DNA from: Paramarasmius palmivorus
Taxonomy: Eukaryota > Basidiomycota > Agaricomycetes > Agaricales > Marasmiaceae
Assembly (NCBI GenBank): GCA_037176845.1
Contig: JAYKXP010000031.1
Location: 186,001-250,000 of the forward strand
Reading direction: 5' to 3'
DNA: 64,000 nucleotides
Below the pieces are notes generated by a model that had not been told where the DNA came from, ran no database searches, and saw nothing but the letters and a program-made list of their open reading frames with translations. Within the stretch, counting starts at the first letter, position 1; the number at the start of each line of letters is the position of its first letter. Shown here piece after piece: positions 11,561 through 22,984 of this stretch. A program made the translations under genes and the position numbers.

Positions 11561-12226
11561 TTGGGCTGCTCATACTCAAATACTAACAGGATACCACACC
11601 TGTTTTGTCGTCGACGACCTCTAGGCATACAAGATGCTTCTATAAAAGTGCTCGCAAGCTTTCAATTCGAAGTACCACTGAAAGCACACCATTGATGACT
11701 CGGACTTCCTGGCATCTTCGAAGCCCCTATAGCACATGCGTTTATTCTGACTTGCATGTTCCGAAACCTTTGATGGACCAGATTAGCTCAAACATTACCC
11801 TTTCCAGTTGGATGCATTCTTCTTGCCGTCGAGATCACGAAAGCCGAAACCCCGACAAGGCCTAGAGGTTGGCTGTAAGAATGTAGCTCAGTTGGTAGAG
11901 CGTGTCACTAGTGCTCATACTTACCTGTAACGAGGTCAGTCGTTCAAGTCGGCTAGAGGGAATCCGAAAGCTCTCCTTGCTATTTGAATTTCTCGCTGGC
12001 GGGTACTGGATTGTTGGACGGGAGAGGTGTCTCTACCTCATGTAGAGTAATACAGTAGGTCTAGTTTTTGTCCTCTCCGTGGCATATTTGGAGCTCAGCG
12101 CTCAGCGCTCAGTGCTTGCACATCGCCTATGATATCTCACCAACATCTATTGCAGTGCAACACCAGCGGGTTGATCTTATAACACGGTCATTGCGGAGTT
12201 GCAACCCACAAAATCACCCTTTCCGC
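11561..12226. other. spacer containing a tRNA-like segment
   Basis: No protein-coding gene supported. The stretch holds the tRNA-like sequence at 11877-11965 and, near 12094-12115, a short GCTCAGC repeat. The plus-strand frame from 12068 runs into the DUF6593-type gene, but the better start is the ATG at 12227. Confidence 0.4.
11877..11965 (+). tRNA. tRNA-like sequence, probably a relic
   Basis: TAGCTCAGTTGGTAGAGC (from 11884) is a near-perfect A box / D arm. About 40 nt later, AGTCG-TTCAAGT-CGGCT forms a 5-bp T-arm stem with one G-U pair and resembles a B box. The 7 nt before U8 cannot pair with the bases after the T arm, and no clean anticodon stem could be drawn. It is therefore more likely a tRNA pseudogene or the head of a SINE than a working tRNA. 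Confidence 0.3.
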
Positions 12227-12911
12227 ATGAATCTCCTATTGATCAAAGATTCCGTCCGTAACAGCGCTATTACTTTCTCCAACCAACCCATCTACGACAT
12301 ATCAACTCCATCACGATCCTTCCATATCGATAGCACCACGATTAAGAAGCTTTCAACTTTGGGTCATAAAAGCAGCGGGGTGCATGATATAGCTTTCATC
12401 GAGCTGCACAACTACCGGGATGATATATGTCGAGTCAGAGGAAGAGATATGGTCCCGAAAAGTGATGGATTTTCCTCGACGTAAGCTTTCATTTAGTATG
12501 TAATCTGACAGCGTATTACACCTAACGATTATCCGGTGCAGTGCAAAATCATTCAACGCATACGACGGGCAGAGATATAGCTGGAAGGTAAAATCTCACC
12601 GAGCAACTGTATGTATGTGTTCTTTATCCTTATTCACGCTCCTGACACCACTCCAGCTATACGACCAATCCAAGAATGTAATAGCCTTGTACGGACCAAG
12701 CCGCACCGGATTCATATTCGGGAAATCAACACCAGCCAAACTTTCAATCTCGCAGATGAGTACGGCGATTGCGGATGATATCGTCGTAACGTTTGTGCTC
12801 CTGGAGCAAAAAAGTAGAAATTTGAGGAAAATGCAATATATGGGAGGTGGTGCAGCTGCCGGCAGCGGAGGTGGTGGATGTAATAGCGGTGGAGGAGGCG
12901 GTGGATGTTAG
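12227..12911 (+). CDS. DUF6593-type protein
   Basis: Three exons: 12227-12480, 12542-12608 and 12657-12911, with short GT-AG introns. The protein starts MNLLLIKDSVRNSAITFSNQ, continues with YDISTPS, then AKSFNAYDGQRYSWK, then IADDIVVTFVLLEQ. It ends in a Gly/Cys-rich tail (GGGGCNSGGGGGGC). The order of strands matches DUF6593 (basidiomycete-specific, function unknown). The ATG at 12227 was chosen because 'M-x-L/F-L-L-x-x-D-S-V-R-N' is also the start of the next copy. Gene length and introns match the copy at 13578-14259, and it is in tandem with it. No break seen. The low-complexity C-terminal tail may differ freely between paralogues. Confidence 0.75.
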
Positions 12912-13577
12912 CTCCAAGACCATTACTTACTTTATTCAATGGTAGGGTACCTAATGATTCACAAAGCTATTAGTATGTCCCGTCGACGAATGATACGAAT
13001 CGCGAGATTAATAATATTCATCCACTCTATTGTGATAAAAATCAGCTGGGGCAGTGATATGATCGTTCTCTCGAGTTATGTCGCTAATCACTCGTCGTAG
13101 CCCCGATCTTTTCACCTTGCTTTGGATACCATGATATCGACACTGTATCATTGTCCAGTCAGAGTGAATTCTCAGAAAACATCTCAGTCTCGAACGTTGC
13201 CGAGTGTACTTACCTTCGTTCGAACACTGATCGAAGCGGGACTTGATTGTGATGTGTAGGTGTCTTTTCAAGTCCTAACTAAAACTGTCTTAGGTTCACC
13301 AAGAGTCCCCCGAGGAATTCATGAACTTCGTCATGAAGGCCCTCTTCAACTAATGACTGTGCGCATATCTTAAACGATGATCAAGCACTTTTCTAAGTTC
13401 TCCTACATGACCAACATCGGAGGACGACCCTGGATCAACGGCAGTGAAGTGCACTTACCGATCATTGACGAAGAGTGGGGCTGCTCCACTCGCGGGGTGC
13501 CGACACAATGACGCCAATGTCAGTTTCACTATACTTAAAGGTCATCGTGCTTTTGTAGTCGGATTCAATACTGAGAC
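12912..13577. other. spacer between DUF6593-type genes
   Basis: No supported gene. The plus frame 13444-13674 overlaps the next gene in another phase and is a shadow. Confidence 0.4.
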
Positions 13578-14259
13578 ATGGACTTCCTACTTGACAGAGA
13601 CTCCGTCAGAAATACCACCATCACGCTGCTTACCGGCCAGCCTGTATACCAAGTCTCGACACCAACACGATTAGTCCATACAGAAACTACCACCATCACA
13701 AAAATTCAAGGATATAGGTCGCACAACATGGCAACGGTAGAGGTGCACTTGGACAAAGATGACATATGTCAAGTTTGGGGCAACAATTTAACACCAAATA
13801 CAAGGTGAGTGTCTCTCGACCGCGTTCAAAGGAGTTATTTCATGTTTAATAACGACTCGATAGTGCGAAATCATTCCTATCTTCAAATGGAGAATTATAC
13901 GTCTGGGAGAATAAGCGAGAAAAAGGCAAAGTTGTAAGCTATCGGTCCTCCTGTTGGCACTAAAGAGTTGTATGGCTTACATACTATTCTAGTTGCGGGA
14001 CAGAATCAACAATGTCCTCGCCGTTTTTGAGAAAAGTCACGGAGGCCTATTCAATGGAAGCCCCAAACAGGCCAAGTTGTCTGTATCACCCCTTGGGCTA
14101 CCGATAGTTGATGAAATCATGGCTACCTTCGTACTCACGGAACAGCGAAGGAGAATGGTGGGAGATGCTACAGCCAGTCACGGTACTGTCGAGGAGGCGA
14201 CGACCGAAGTTGCGGCGGCGGCGACCGAAGTTATTCTTCAAAGTGTCATAGGCGCATAA
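13578..14259 (+). CDS. DUF6593-type protein
   Basis: Starts MDFLLDRDSVRNTTITL. The first intron opens with GTGAGT after TPNT; the second exon gives AKSFLSSNGELYVWE; the second intron opens with GTAAGC; the last exon begins LRDRINNVLAVFEKS and contains IVDEIMATFVLTEQ. It stops at 14259 after an Ala/Glu-rich tail. Exon number, intron phase and motif order equal those of 12227-12911. Function unknown; no signal peptide or membrane segment. Intact as far as can be seen. Confidence 0.75.
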
Positions 14260-14308
14260 TGAGGATTTTGTGTATTGACATGTAAATTTATTACTTAGTA
14301 CATGACAC

Positions 14309-14330
14309 CGATAGATAGATAGATAGATAG
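14309..14330. repeat. (GATA)n microsatellite
   Basis: About five GATA units just downstream of the DUF6593-type gene. Confidence 0.9.
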
Positions 14331-14549
14331 TCACACAACTCTGTAATTACCAAGTAATTGTACGGGGTCCCACTAGGGATAACACCGTTTCCTTCTTATT
14401 TCATCTTAATGTCTTCCTACAGTCGGCGATTCCTTCTTGGGCAAGCCCGTCTAGCCCATCAATTGATCACGCTGGAAGCTGTGTCCCGACCGATGGCGCG
14501 TCCAGTTTGCTGGTGCTATTTCAGCACTGTAACGTATCCGCCAACAAGC

Positions 14550-15185
14550 ATCGGACCTCCTCCTTTCAAAAGATTCTGTTCGAAACTGCACTGTCACGCT
14601 CACAGTGACAGGTCATCCTCTTTATCAATTTTCGACACCATCACGAGTGTTCCATAGCGAAACCACCACAATCCAGAGGTTTCAGCGCCATGCCATTTAC
14701 GACATCCCAACCATAGATTTGCACGATTTCCATGATCGGTGATATATGTCGGGTTTGGGGGCGAGATGTCGTGCTAAAGAACGACGGGAGGTATGTCTCA
14801 GACAAGTGTGGCAGTCTATACTGAATAATGAGTTTCCCTAAAAGTGCACGCTCATTTGTCAGTGCATCTGATGGTCAAAGATATACCTGGAAGATGAAAT
14901 CCAGTCATGCTATGGTAGGTACGCAACTGGGTTACAATTGTGAACAAATGCTTTATGGGTTTTCAGTTACGTGGCAAATTTGATAATATTGTAGTCTTCA
15001 AAGAAAGTCACACCGGTATCTTCAGCGGTAACCGTAAGTCAAGCCAAGTTAACAATATCCCAAGCAGCGTTGTCGATCGTTGACATTGTGGCCACATTTG
15101 TTCTCATAAATCAAAAGGAGAGAGAGGCGAGAAGGGCTGCTTCTTCGGTGCTACTGCTGGAGCTGGAGCCGCAGCCGCATCATAA
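14550..15185 (+). pseudogene. DUF6593-type pseudogene
   Basis: Same family as the two upstream copies, but broken. The expected start codon reads ATCGGACCTCC, as if one base was inserted into ATGGACCTCC. The frame then gives LLLSKDSVRNCTVTL and YQFSTPSRVFHSETTTI, hits a stop near 14740, and resumes one base shifted as GDICRVWGRDVVLKNDG. The second exon (ARSFVSASDGQRYTWK) is normal. The last exon needs two more frame changes to read LSIVDIVATFVLINQ and then GCFFGATAGAGAAAAS before the TAA at 15183-15185. Splice sites are kept. It is the third of three tandem genes and clearly the most decayed. A new start or several small introns could in principle rescue it, but I think that unlikely. Confidence 0.72.
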
Positions 15186-15439
15186 GTCATTCGAATTTCC
15201 AGTTATCGTGTTTACAACCTCTAACTGTTGTCTTGTCCCGTCCCATTAGTGTAGAGTGATATAGAAGCCAAGAACTTTGTCGGCGACAAGGCATGTTCGC
15301 TCCGTTTTCTCGACGCTCGAAGAGAAAATCTGAATTGATCCCAAGCTATACACACCCCATCTATTATCTACTAGTATATTTCATGTTAAAGATATCATAT
15401 GCTACTCCCCGCCGAGTAAGTCGACCGAATACTTCTTTA

Positions 15440-18050
15440 CTTTAGGTACATCGATTGAATATTCATACATAGCATTAAGGAGTACTAGTATCACTGTGCC
15501 CCGAAGCGTTCACAGGTACATCTCAGTGACTCGGATATCGGAAGACTGGACACAAGGCAGCGCGAGAAGACTGACGCGTGTATACCTTGTGCTATCTTTT
15601 GGCTTCTTCTAATCCGTATCAAGGTTGACCTGCAGCGACCATGATTCCCGTAAACGTGTGCGTTCTCTGACTATGGCAGTCGGCCGCAATTCTCGTTGCT
15701 CGTTGCTCGCGCTACAGTATATTACTCATACTCTATCGTGTCTAAACATGAAATGACGCCGCGAAAGAGAACAGTATGTATGAAGATTGTCATCCCGGTT
15801 GCTCCAAGTATTGTATATGATTCATTATTTCTATATCGTTCCCTACACTCCAAACATCAAAAATACATTAGCAAATCTCCGTTCCTCGTGCAACCGGAGC
15901 TTTACCGTGAAACTCGACCTAACATGGCCTCTCCTCCGTGCATGGAGCTTTGCGCAGCACTACACCAGTGCGAACACAGTACATTAGATCTCATTTGGAG
16001 ACGTGGGGCCATAGCATATCATAGATCCCATCGCCTTCTCTGTACGCTGGTATGATACTGGGTTAGAACTATGACAATACCGAATAACGTAGCACTTACA
16101 CCGATAGCACAATCTCCAAAGTATATTCTTGAACGAACGGCGTCTGGGCGACATCTCGGGATGCACATGTTGAATGACAAGGGAATGTTCCAGTATTGTG
16201 GGTGTCCGGCTGCCGTACTGAAGCTTGCGTAGGGTACTGAAAGACGAAGAGGCGTAAGAGCAGAGGTACCAATACACTTTGTAGGCTAGGCGTAAGAGAG
16301 GGGGTCAGCACTTGAAGTTCGCCTCATAACGAGGAGTACAAGTAACACACCGTAGTATAAGCCACAACTCTTGATAGAGTCGGGTCAACCGTGGACCACG
16401 CCTCTCTATGTTAATTCGAGCCCCCCACGATCTTAACGATGGCTATCCCATCACAAGGAACGAGACACTGGTCGTTCAATCGTCTCTAAAATGTCAAGGG
16501 TAGTCGTTGAGGCGTTTTGTGCAGGTAATCCGTGTACGACGGGATACTAGGCCAAAATGGCGAAACAAGAAGCTTGGATACGAAGACCACGTAGCTTTCA
16601 ATCGAAAATGAGCTTGAGACAGTGTTATAAGGCTAGAGGATCGGATGCTGCGCTGGACCGTGTATCCGAGTTGGTTTTTGCGAACTGATACGCGGGTTGC
16701 CACTGTTGAGGTCTGGTTTCTGCGCCGCTGTATATCGTTGAGAGACGTGATTCGGTAGGGAGAGGTGTTACAGACGGCAGGTGCGTGGCATCGATAGGGA
16801 TCTAGATGTTCTCTTCCTGTGCGGCGCCATCCCTTCAACCTCTATGAGCTATGGGTGTTGTTCCGGTGGGACTAGAGATCGTGAGCTAGAGACCAAGTTA
16901 CAAACACATAAAAAGTACTCACCACTCGCGTCAGCAACCTTTTCTTCGGCCAAAGGAAGTTTTCTGGACTCATTTCCCCGTGCTCTCCCTTGACGCACGT
17001 CCATTCAGCCTACGCGATGGAGAAGATAGGGCTACAACCTCAGTCGCACATAGAGAAAGGCTGAATACTTGTATATCACAGTACTTCGAAGGCGAGTAGA
17101 AAGAACGACGAGGGAACGTTGGATATCGCAAGAGAACGGTGCGGGGAATGGTGCAAGGGGCAGGAATCGCGCTGTGCTTGTGCGAAGAGGAAAGGTCCGT
17201 GAACGGTAGATTTGATGCTGGATTAACGTATGCAGCGTGTGTTCGAGGGAGACGATGATGTGGGTGGTAAAGGGTATGGGATAAAGCAGAGTTACGACAG
17301 AGCGGTGGAACATGTCGGAATATGCCAACGAATTGGCTGCGGATGTAGTTGCGTTGGAGGTGTGGGAGTGGGAGTAAAGATGAAAAGTCTTAGCGAAGGT
17401 CACAGGAGAGTCGGAGAGGTCGTGATGGAAGTCCGAGCTGGGCCGACGGAGGTAAGATACTGTAGAGTTTCTGGACTTGAGGACGCAGCGGCTGTCGTGC
17501 TAAGGGCGAGAAAAATCTTCCGAAGATGGGGTCCGGAGTCTTATTCTTCCAAGATGTAGTTCATTTGGTAGTCGCACTTGCTTTCTATGCAGGTCTGGGC
17601 ACGAATGAGTGATAGATTGAATTGCAGAAAAAGTCTACTCACCGGTACCCATCGTGTTTCCACAACGTGTTCCAACCATCCAAACACTTCCAAACTCTCC
17701 AAGGAACTATATCTCCATTGTAGAAAGATGCCTGTAGCGCTGAGTCCTTGGGACGATTGGTTCAGAAATCATCGACGTTGAACAAGCTCGTCGCCGGTGA
17801 AGATCCCAAATTATTTGTGGTCACCAAACACGTGCATTTGGGGTTAGGGTCATACTGGGCGTTTGACATTGACACCGGATCACTCCCTTGCTATTCCCCA
17901 TCACCTTGGCTTCAGAATCACCTTTCAAGCCTTGGAATGAATGAAAATAGCGTGAGTAGATATAGAAACTCATATGACTCCATAATATGACATTTCCGCT
18001 TTTTCCATAGGCGTTTCGGTTCCAGGCGTGCAGTAGAAACGGCTTGATGC
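15440..18050 (-). repeat. F-C-G unit copy P1 (F and C segments)
   Basis: 15.44-16.65 kb aligns with 29.98-31.35 kb and 52.78-54.11 kb, with almost every line recognisable. 16.65-17.85 kb aligns with the diverged copy at 6.8-7.97 kb. On the minus strand, the C segment has a donor of the form CTTAGTG|GTAAGTGCT near 16100. The F segment near 17850-17650 reads GIFTGDEL where others read LFTNDDL, and keeps TTGGGGTTAGGGTCA just upstream (17838-17852). Stops interrupt both segments. There is no G segment: the unit ends next to the DUF6593-type pseudogene. Confidence 0.6.
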
Positions 18051-19136
18051 TGAAGCTACCGAAGATATGGGACGGAAATAAGAATGAGATGTAAGATGAC
18101 AGTGAAACTGGGCTCGCAGCGAGCGGCCAATATGTTTGGAGCGTAAGGTACGTACAAGATTTCGTTTCTCCTTTTGTCCGTGTACTCACCCAATCGACAT
18201 CCTAGGAAATTGTCGTAATGTATTTATGGTATATCACAAACGCTTCTTTCCCCTCGTGGTGGTACGTTTGTAAGGGGCCTCGGAATGCTCAGAAGATTAC
18301 TCCCTTACCAGCGTTCTCCAAGAAGCTTCTCTTATCACCTTCGACATCTCCGGCGAGAGCTACACTTGAGCAACTGTCACGAACTCAGGAATACATACAC
18401 CGGATCTGCTTATCTCGTTCAGCTAATCATTCATCAATACCTGAACCACGCAAGAACTTCCGAGTGTCCAGTCCTTGAATCGTTCGAAAGGTCCCGGCCA
18501 CGCCGACTTCATTCTCGCGATCGCACAAATGTTCATGACATAGTACTCCGCATTCCTCGTGTCGAGTACATCATAGGCTCCGAAACACACCGCACACGCA
18601 TTTGATGATTCCTTGTGCCTTTCGTTTATTCTGATACACGCGAAAGGGTGCGCAGGTAGCCTACGAGCAACATGACTCACCATATCGCATGTCAAAAGCA
18701 AACTGCCTCCGCTTACATCGATCGAGGGTCACTTCCTCATGTGTCGCAAGCGTGTTAGGCGGTGGTTACGCGCAAGGATGATTTCCCATTCGGTCTTAGG
18801 AGAAACGTTGGTAGGTAGGTGTATGCTTCGACATGGAGTAGGGCCTCTCATTACTGATAATGCTCAGCTGTAGAGCTGTAGCTCAGTAGAGAGTAGGTCT
18901 ACCTGTTCAAACTCATACTCATCCGTACACTGAACAAGTCAGTGCGGTCGGATGTAGCGCCTGTGCTATCTCGATCATCAACGGTGTGTAGGCCACGAGT
19001 TCAGTGGCAGCCACGGCCACATTCCTGCTGCCTAAGGTACGGCGAAGGCGTGTTCTTGGTTTGCAATCATACGAATAAATAGACCATGACAGCTCATAAA
19101 TCCTTCCTTGCCTCACTCCTTTCACTGCTACCTACG
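18051..19136. other. spacer upstream of NACHT gene 1
   Basis: No supported gene. Around 18868-18915 is a second, weaker tRNA-like stretch (TGTAGCTCAGTAGAG, later TGTTCAAACTC) resembling A and B boxes. The promoter of the NACHT gene should lie at the right end. Confidence 0.35.
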
Positions 19137-22100
19137 ATGTCGCTCATAGAAAGGAACCAAGCCACTAGAAGGTACACCTTGTTTCGTTGTATTTTTTCGC
19201 TAGTTCTTACCGCTAGCAGTAGGGACAGGGACAAACACGCCGAGTCGCTCGAGTTCAGAATCAAAGGCAAGGGCTACGCTTTCCTCTGGCTCGTATTTAA
19301 CTGATACCCCTCAGATCTCAAAATTGGGGGGCTACCAGCGTCAAGGAAGAAGAAACTCGTCATAACCATTCGGGTTCCGAACGAAGCTAACAAAAAAAAG
19401 TACCGCACCGACACGGAAGGGATTAGGGATAATGGATGTCCAATAGATTTACCTGTGTATGTTTCTCCTCATGATACCGTACTAGAGGATCGACTGTTCA
19501 AATCCACGCATCTTTACCTTCAGGCAAATGAAAGCAAACTCGGAGATACTATCTCTCCAGGTTTATCGTCACCATCGATTCTGGATCAACACCCTTTTGG
19601 CCAGTGTTGGGATTCCACTTAATGATTTTTCCGTTGACAGAAATGCTGGTGTGTCATGATGTCTAGCCTTGTACGCTTTGCCTAATGAAAACGACGCGGA
19701 TAGACTTGCAAAGGGAAATGGTGATCCACAGGGAAAAGTACACCAATCACCATTTCAAGCTATCAATAAAGACGGAGCACTCGGCTTTGTCGTCTGATTC
19801 ATCCACACCTACCGTTACACTCTCGGCCACCGTCGATTTACAGCAACATGGTCTTCATAGTGATTCTCAAGAGCGCGTTACGAAGGGAGACGGTGCTCGA
19901 CTCGGCGCGGAACCCGCGACGGAGCGTCTAACAGGACAGGCAGAACTACAACAACAAATGGATCAATCCGCTGCCGGGGTCGACGCGAGACCTGATGATT
20001 CTTCAAGTTCCTCAACATCACCCTTGACCAGGGCACCCTTCGGCACCCAGACAGAACGTCATTCCACTGCGTACACCAACGATGCACTCGATGAAATCTT
20101 GACCTCCGCACCTCCTGAATCACAGATAGACGGCCATAATCCTCGCATTGTCGATGATGATTCCAAACAACTTGTTGCAAAAGGCAATGTTGACCTGGAG
20201 ATGGAGAAGCTCAAGAAACGAACAGAAAAGCGCCAATCTATTTATCAGGTCACCGATACAATCATTGCAGCATTAGACCATCTTGCGGAGGTAAGTTGTT
20301 CCAAATAGTTGTTCGTCACATTTTTGACGCGTACTAGATGCATGAACTTGCTCGCATTGCCTTTATCGTTGTGTCTAAGATTTATGATGTGAGTTAAATT
20401 AACGTTCAGTTGACGGCGCAATTCACATTGAAAATATCTCCACTAGGTCATCAAGGCAAAACATGAACAAAACGAGGCGATAATCGCGCTGCATGGAGTT
20501 ATGGTTGCCACGTACAAGATTGCGGTTGAAAAGGATGCATTGAATGATCAGGGCGATTTTTCGGGATTATTCGATGAAATAGTGCGGCAGTCAGAGGAAT
20601 GTTATGTATTCCTGTCAAATTACATCCTCAAAGGCTGTCTCTGTGTGTATTCCTTTTTGCAAACGATTTGTCCCTGTCCTGATGATTTTTTCAGCCCAGG
20701 TCATGGATTTGTGGAAAACATCGTCAAAAATAGAGGATTTCAATTGTGCCTTTGAGGAGCTCCAGAAACGGTTTTTCAACACTCAAAATGAGGTTACGAC
20801 AGTGACTGTCCTGTATACACAAAGGGTCGTGGAATCCATAGGTAAATCGTCGACAGCATGGTCTATGGTGTGAATTTCTAAAAATATCCCACAGATCGGA
20901 AGATGAGTCTCCGTCCACTCGAGCCTTCTGCTGAGCTGCTGGGACCAAAGTGTCATTGCCTCTTAGGAACCCGTCGATCATCACTTACAAAGATCCTGGA
21001 CTGGTGCTTCTATGGGGAGCAATCCACACTATGGATCTCAGGCATTGCTGGATGTGGCAAAAGCTCACTGATTGGAACCCTTCATAATTCACTGTCGATG
21101 CTGGGCTTTCACAGCCGACTCGCTGCTTTTATCCGTTTCGACCGGAGCTCATATAGGAATGCAAAAGAATTTGTCAAGGCACTTGCGTTTTTGCTTGCAA
21201 ACTTTGATGAGAGATTTGGGAAGCGAATTGTAGAGGTGGTGGAGAAAAGTCCACAGATTGCTCAGATCACAGATCTATCCACACAGGTTCAAAAACTTCT
21301 CATCAATCCTCTCAGAGGTCTGACTGAGGAAGTAGCCAAAGAAGGTCGCATTGTTGTTCTTGTTGATGGGATCGACGAATGTTCACGGGAAGATCAAGCT
21401 GAAACAAGGTTTCGAGAACAATTGTTGGAGCTTTTTGCAAAAAACGCATTTGGATTACTCTCATTCCTGCGCTTTGTCCTTGCCAGTCGCCCTGAGGAAG
21501 ACATCATACGATTCTTGCAGCATTGTAGTCATATTCACCACTTTCCCCTCGACCACACCTCTCCCGAGACTACCAATGACATCCATTATTTCCTCAACAA
21601 ATCCTTTGAACGTTCATGCTTCATCAACCTGACAAATGCTCGAAAACAGACTGCTGTTGAGCGATTGGCAGAGCGTGCCAGTGGCCTGTTTGTTTGGGCT
21701 GCAACTGTTGTCACCTTCATTGGAGAGAACATGGAGCAACGCTTGAAGGTATTCGTAGAGCAGGAGCCACCAAAGAATGCATTACATGCACTCACAGCTC
21801 TGTATGAGATTGCGCTCAAGTCTCTGGTGAGGGAAGGAGATGAGGATATCCAGCAGAACATCTACATGGCTTTAGGTCTTATCATGGCTACCTCTGCACA
21901 ATTCAAGCAATTCCCCATCCATGTTCTCCATGACCTACTTCAATATGTGGATCCTGACAAAGCTCCAGGCATACTCAGTGCCTTCAACAAACTCCGTAGT
22001 CTTGTCATCAAGGAGAATGAGAAGTACCAACTTCTTCACAAATCATTCGATGATTTCTTGACCTGCAAGGATCGAGCTGGCCATTGGTATATCAATATGG

Positions 22101-22984
22101 AGAAGTACGAAGCAATTTTGTATGAAGCTATCATCACATGCACCATGGATCACCTTGATAAGGCTGACAAGGAACTCCCAGAGGCCCTCTCATCTGATCT
22201 ATATCAATATGCAATAGATGGGCCATACTGGGGTGTGGTACAAGACTTATCCCTCTACCAGAGCCTTCAGCAAAAGCTGAAAAGGTTTTTACTGGGATAT
22301 GTGGTACGTTGGCTACGTTCTTTTGATTATCTTGCCAGCTTTGGAGGTTCAGGAGCTCAGAGGATCTTTGGTCAGAGATGTCACTTACAGGTAGCTCCCC
22401 TTACATTCAAGGAGACATTTTCTGACAATGTTTTCAGGCTGAGGAACTCCAGCATGACTCTGAATTCATGCAAAAAGCATGGCTTGGTGCATCTCGACTT
22501 CAACACATCAACACAAGGCTCCTAGTTGTCAAAGACTTTTTCAATATCATGCTATACGACACTGCGCTGGCCGGAAAGGCCACCAAGACAAATGCTGATG
22601 ACCAGCATGCTTTGGAATGGGAGGTAGACAATATCTACATGTCTGTCTTTGTTCAGATGGCTGGTGGATCAAATGTCTATGAGGAAATTGTTGCGGTACT
22701 GGACAAGGTGTGTAAAGTCAGATATTGGGTATGGGATTTTTGCTCATTACCCATGACAGAAACCTATTCCCCCAGTGGTATCATTGAGTGTGGAGATAGA
22801 GATGCTGATAAAGATTGTGAGTGGGGGGAAGATCAGGATGAAGACTGGTTCTGTAGATAAGGGGAAAGAAAGGTCTACGAAGGAGTTCATTGAATGGGGG
22901 AAGTACAAAAGGGGTGTGTGGGTTCCGATCATGGAGCCTAAGGACTACGAGGACTCAGAGGACTCAGAGGACTCAGATTGGTAA
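19137..22984 (+). CDS. NACHT-domain NTPase (NLR-like), copy 1; N-terminal part possibly broken
   Basis: STAND-type NTPase of the fungal NLR-like class. In such proteins the NACHT module binds and hydrolyses NTP and switches an N-terminal effector. The core exon (about 20894-22390; residues counted from its MSLRPLEP) has the P-loop GIAGCGKSS at 47-55, Walker B VVLVDGIDEC at 151-160, ASRPEED near 194-200, and LLHKSFDDFL, a winged-helix-end motif common in fungal NACHT proteins. Introns 22391-22437 and 22708-22759 (GT-AG, frame kept) lead to a C-terminal exon ending in an acidic tail, with the stop at 22984. No ankyrin, WD40 or TPR repeats follow. Upstream exons (19137-19171 and following) give a beta-rich segment, then a Ser/Gln-rich linker and helices. 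There an in-frame TGA lies near 19302 and another frame change near 19600, so the N-terminal part may be damaged or have introns I misread. Confidence 0.75.
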
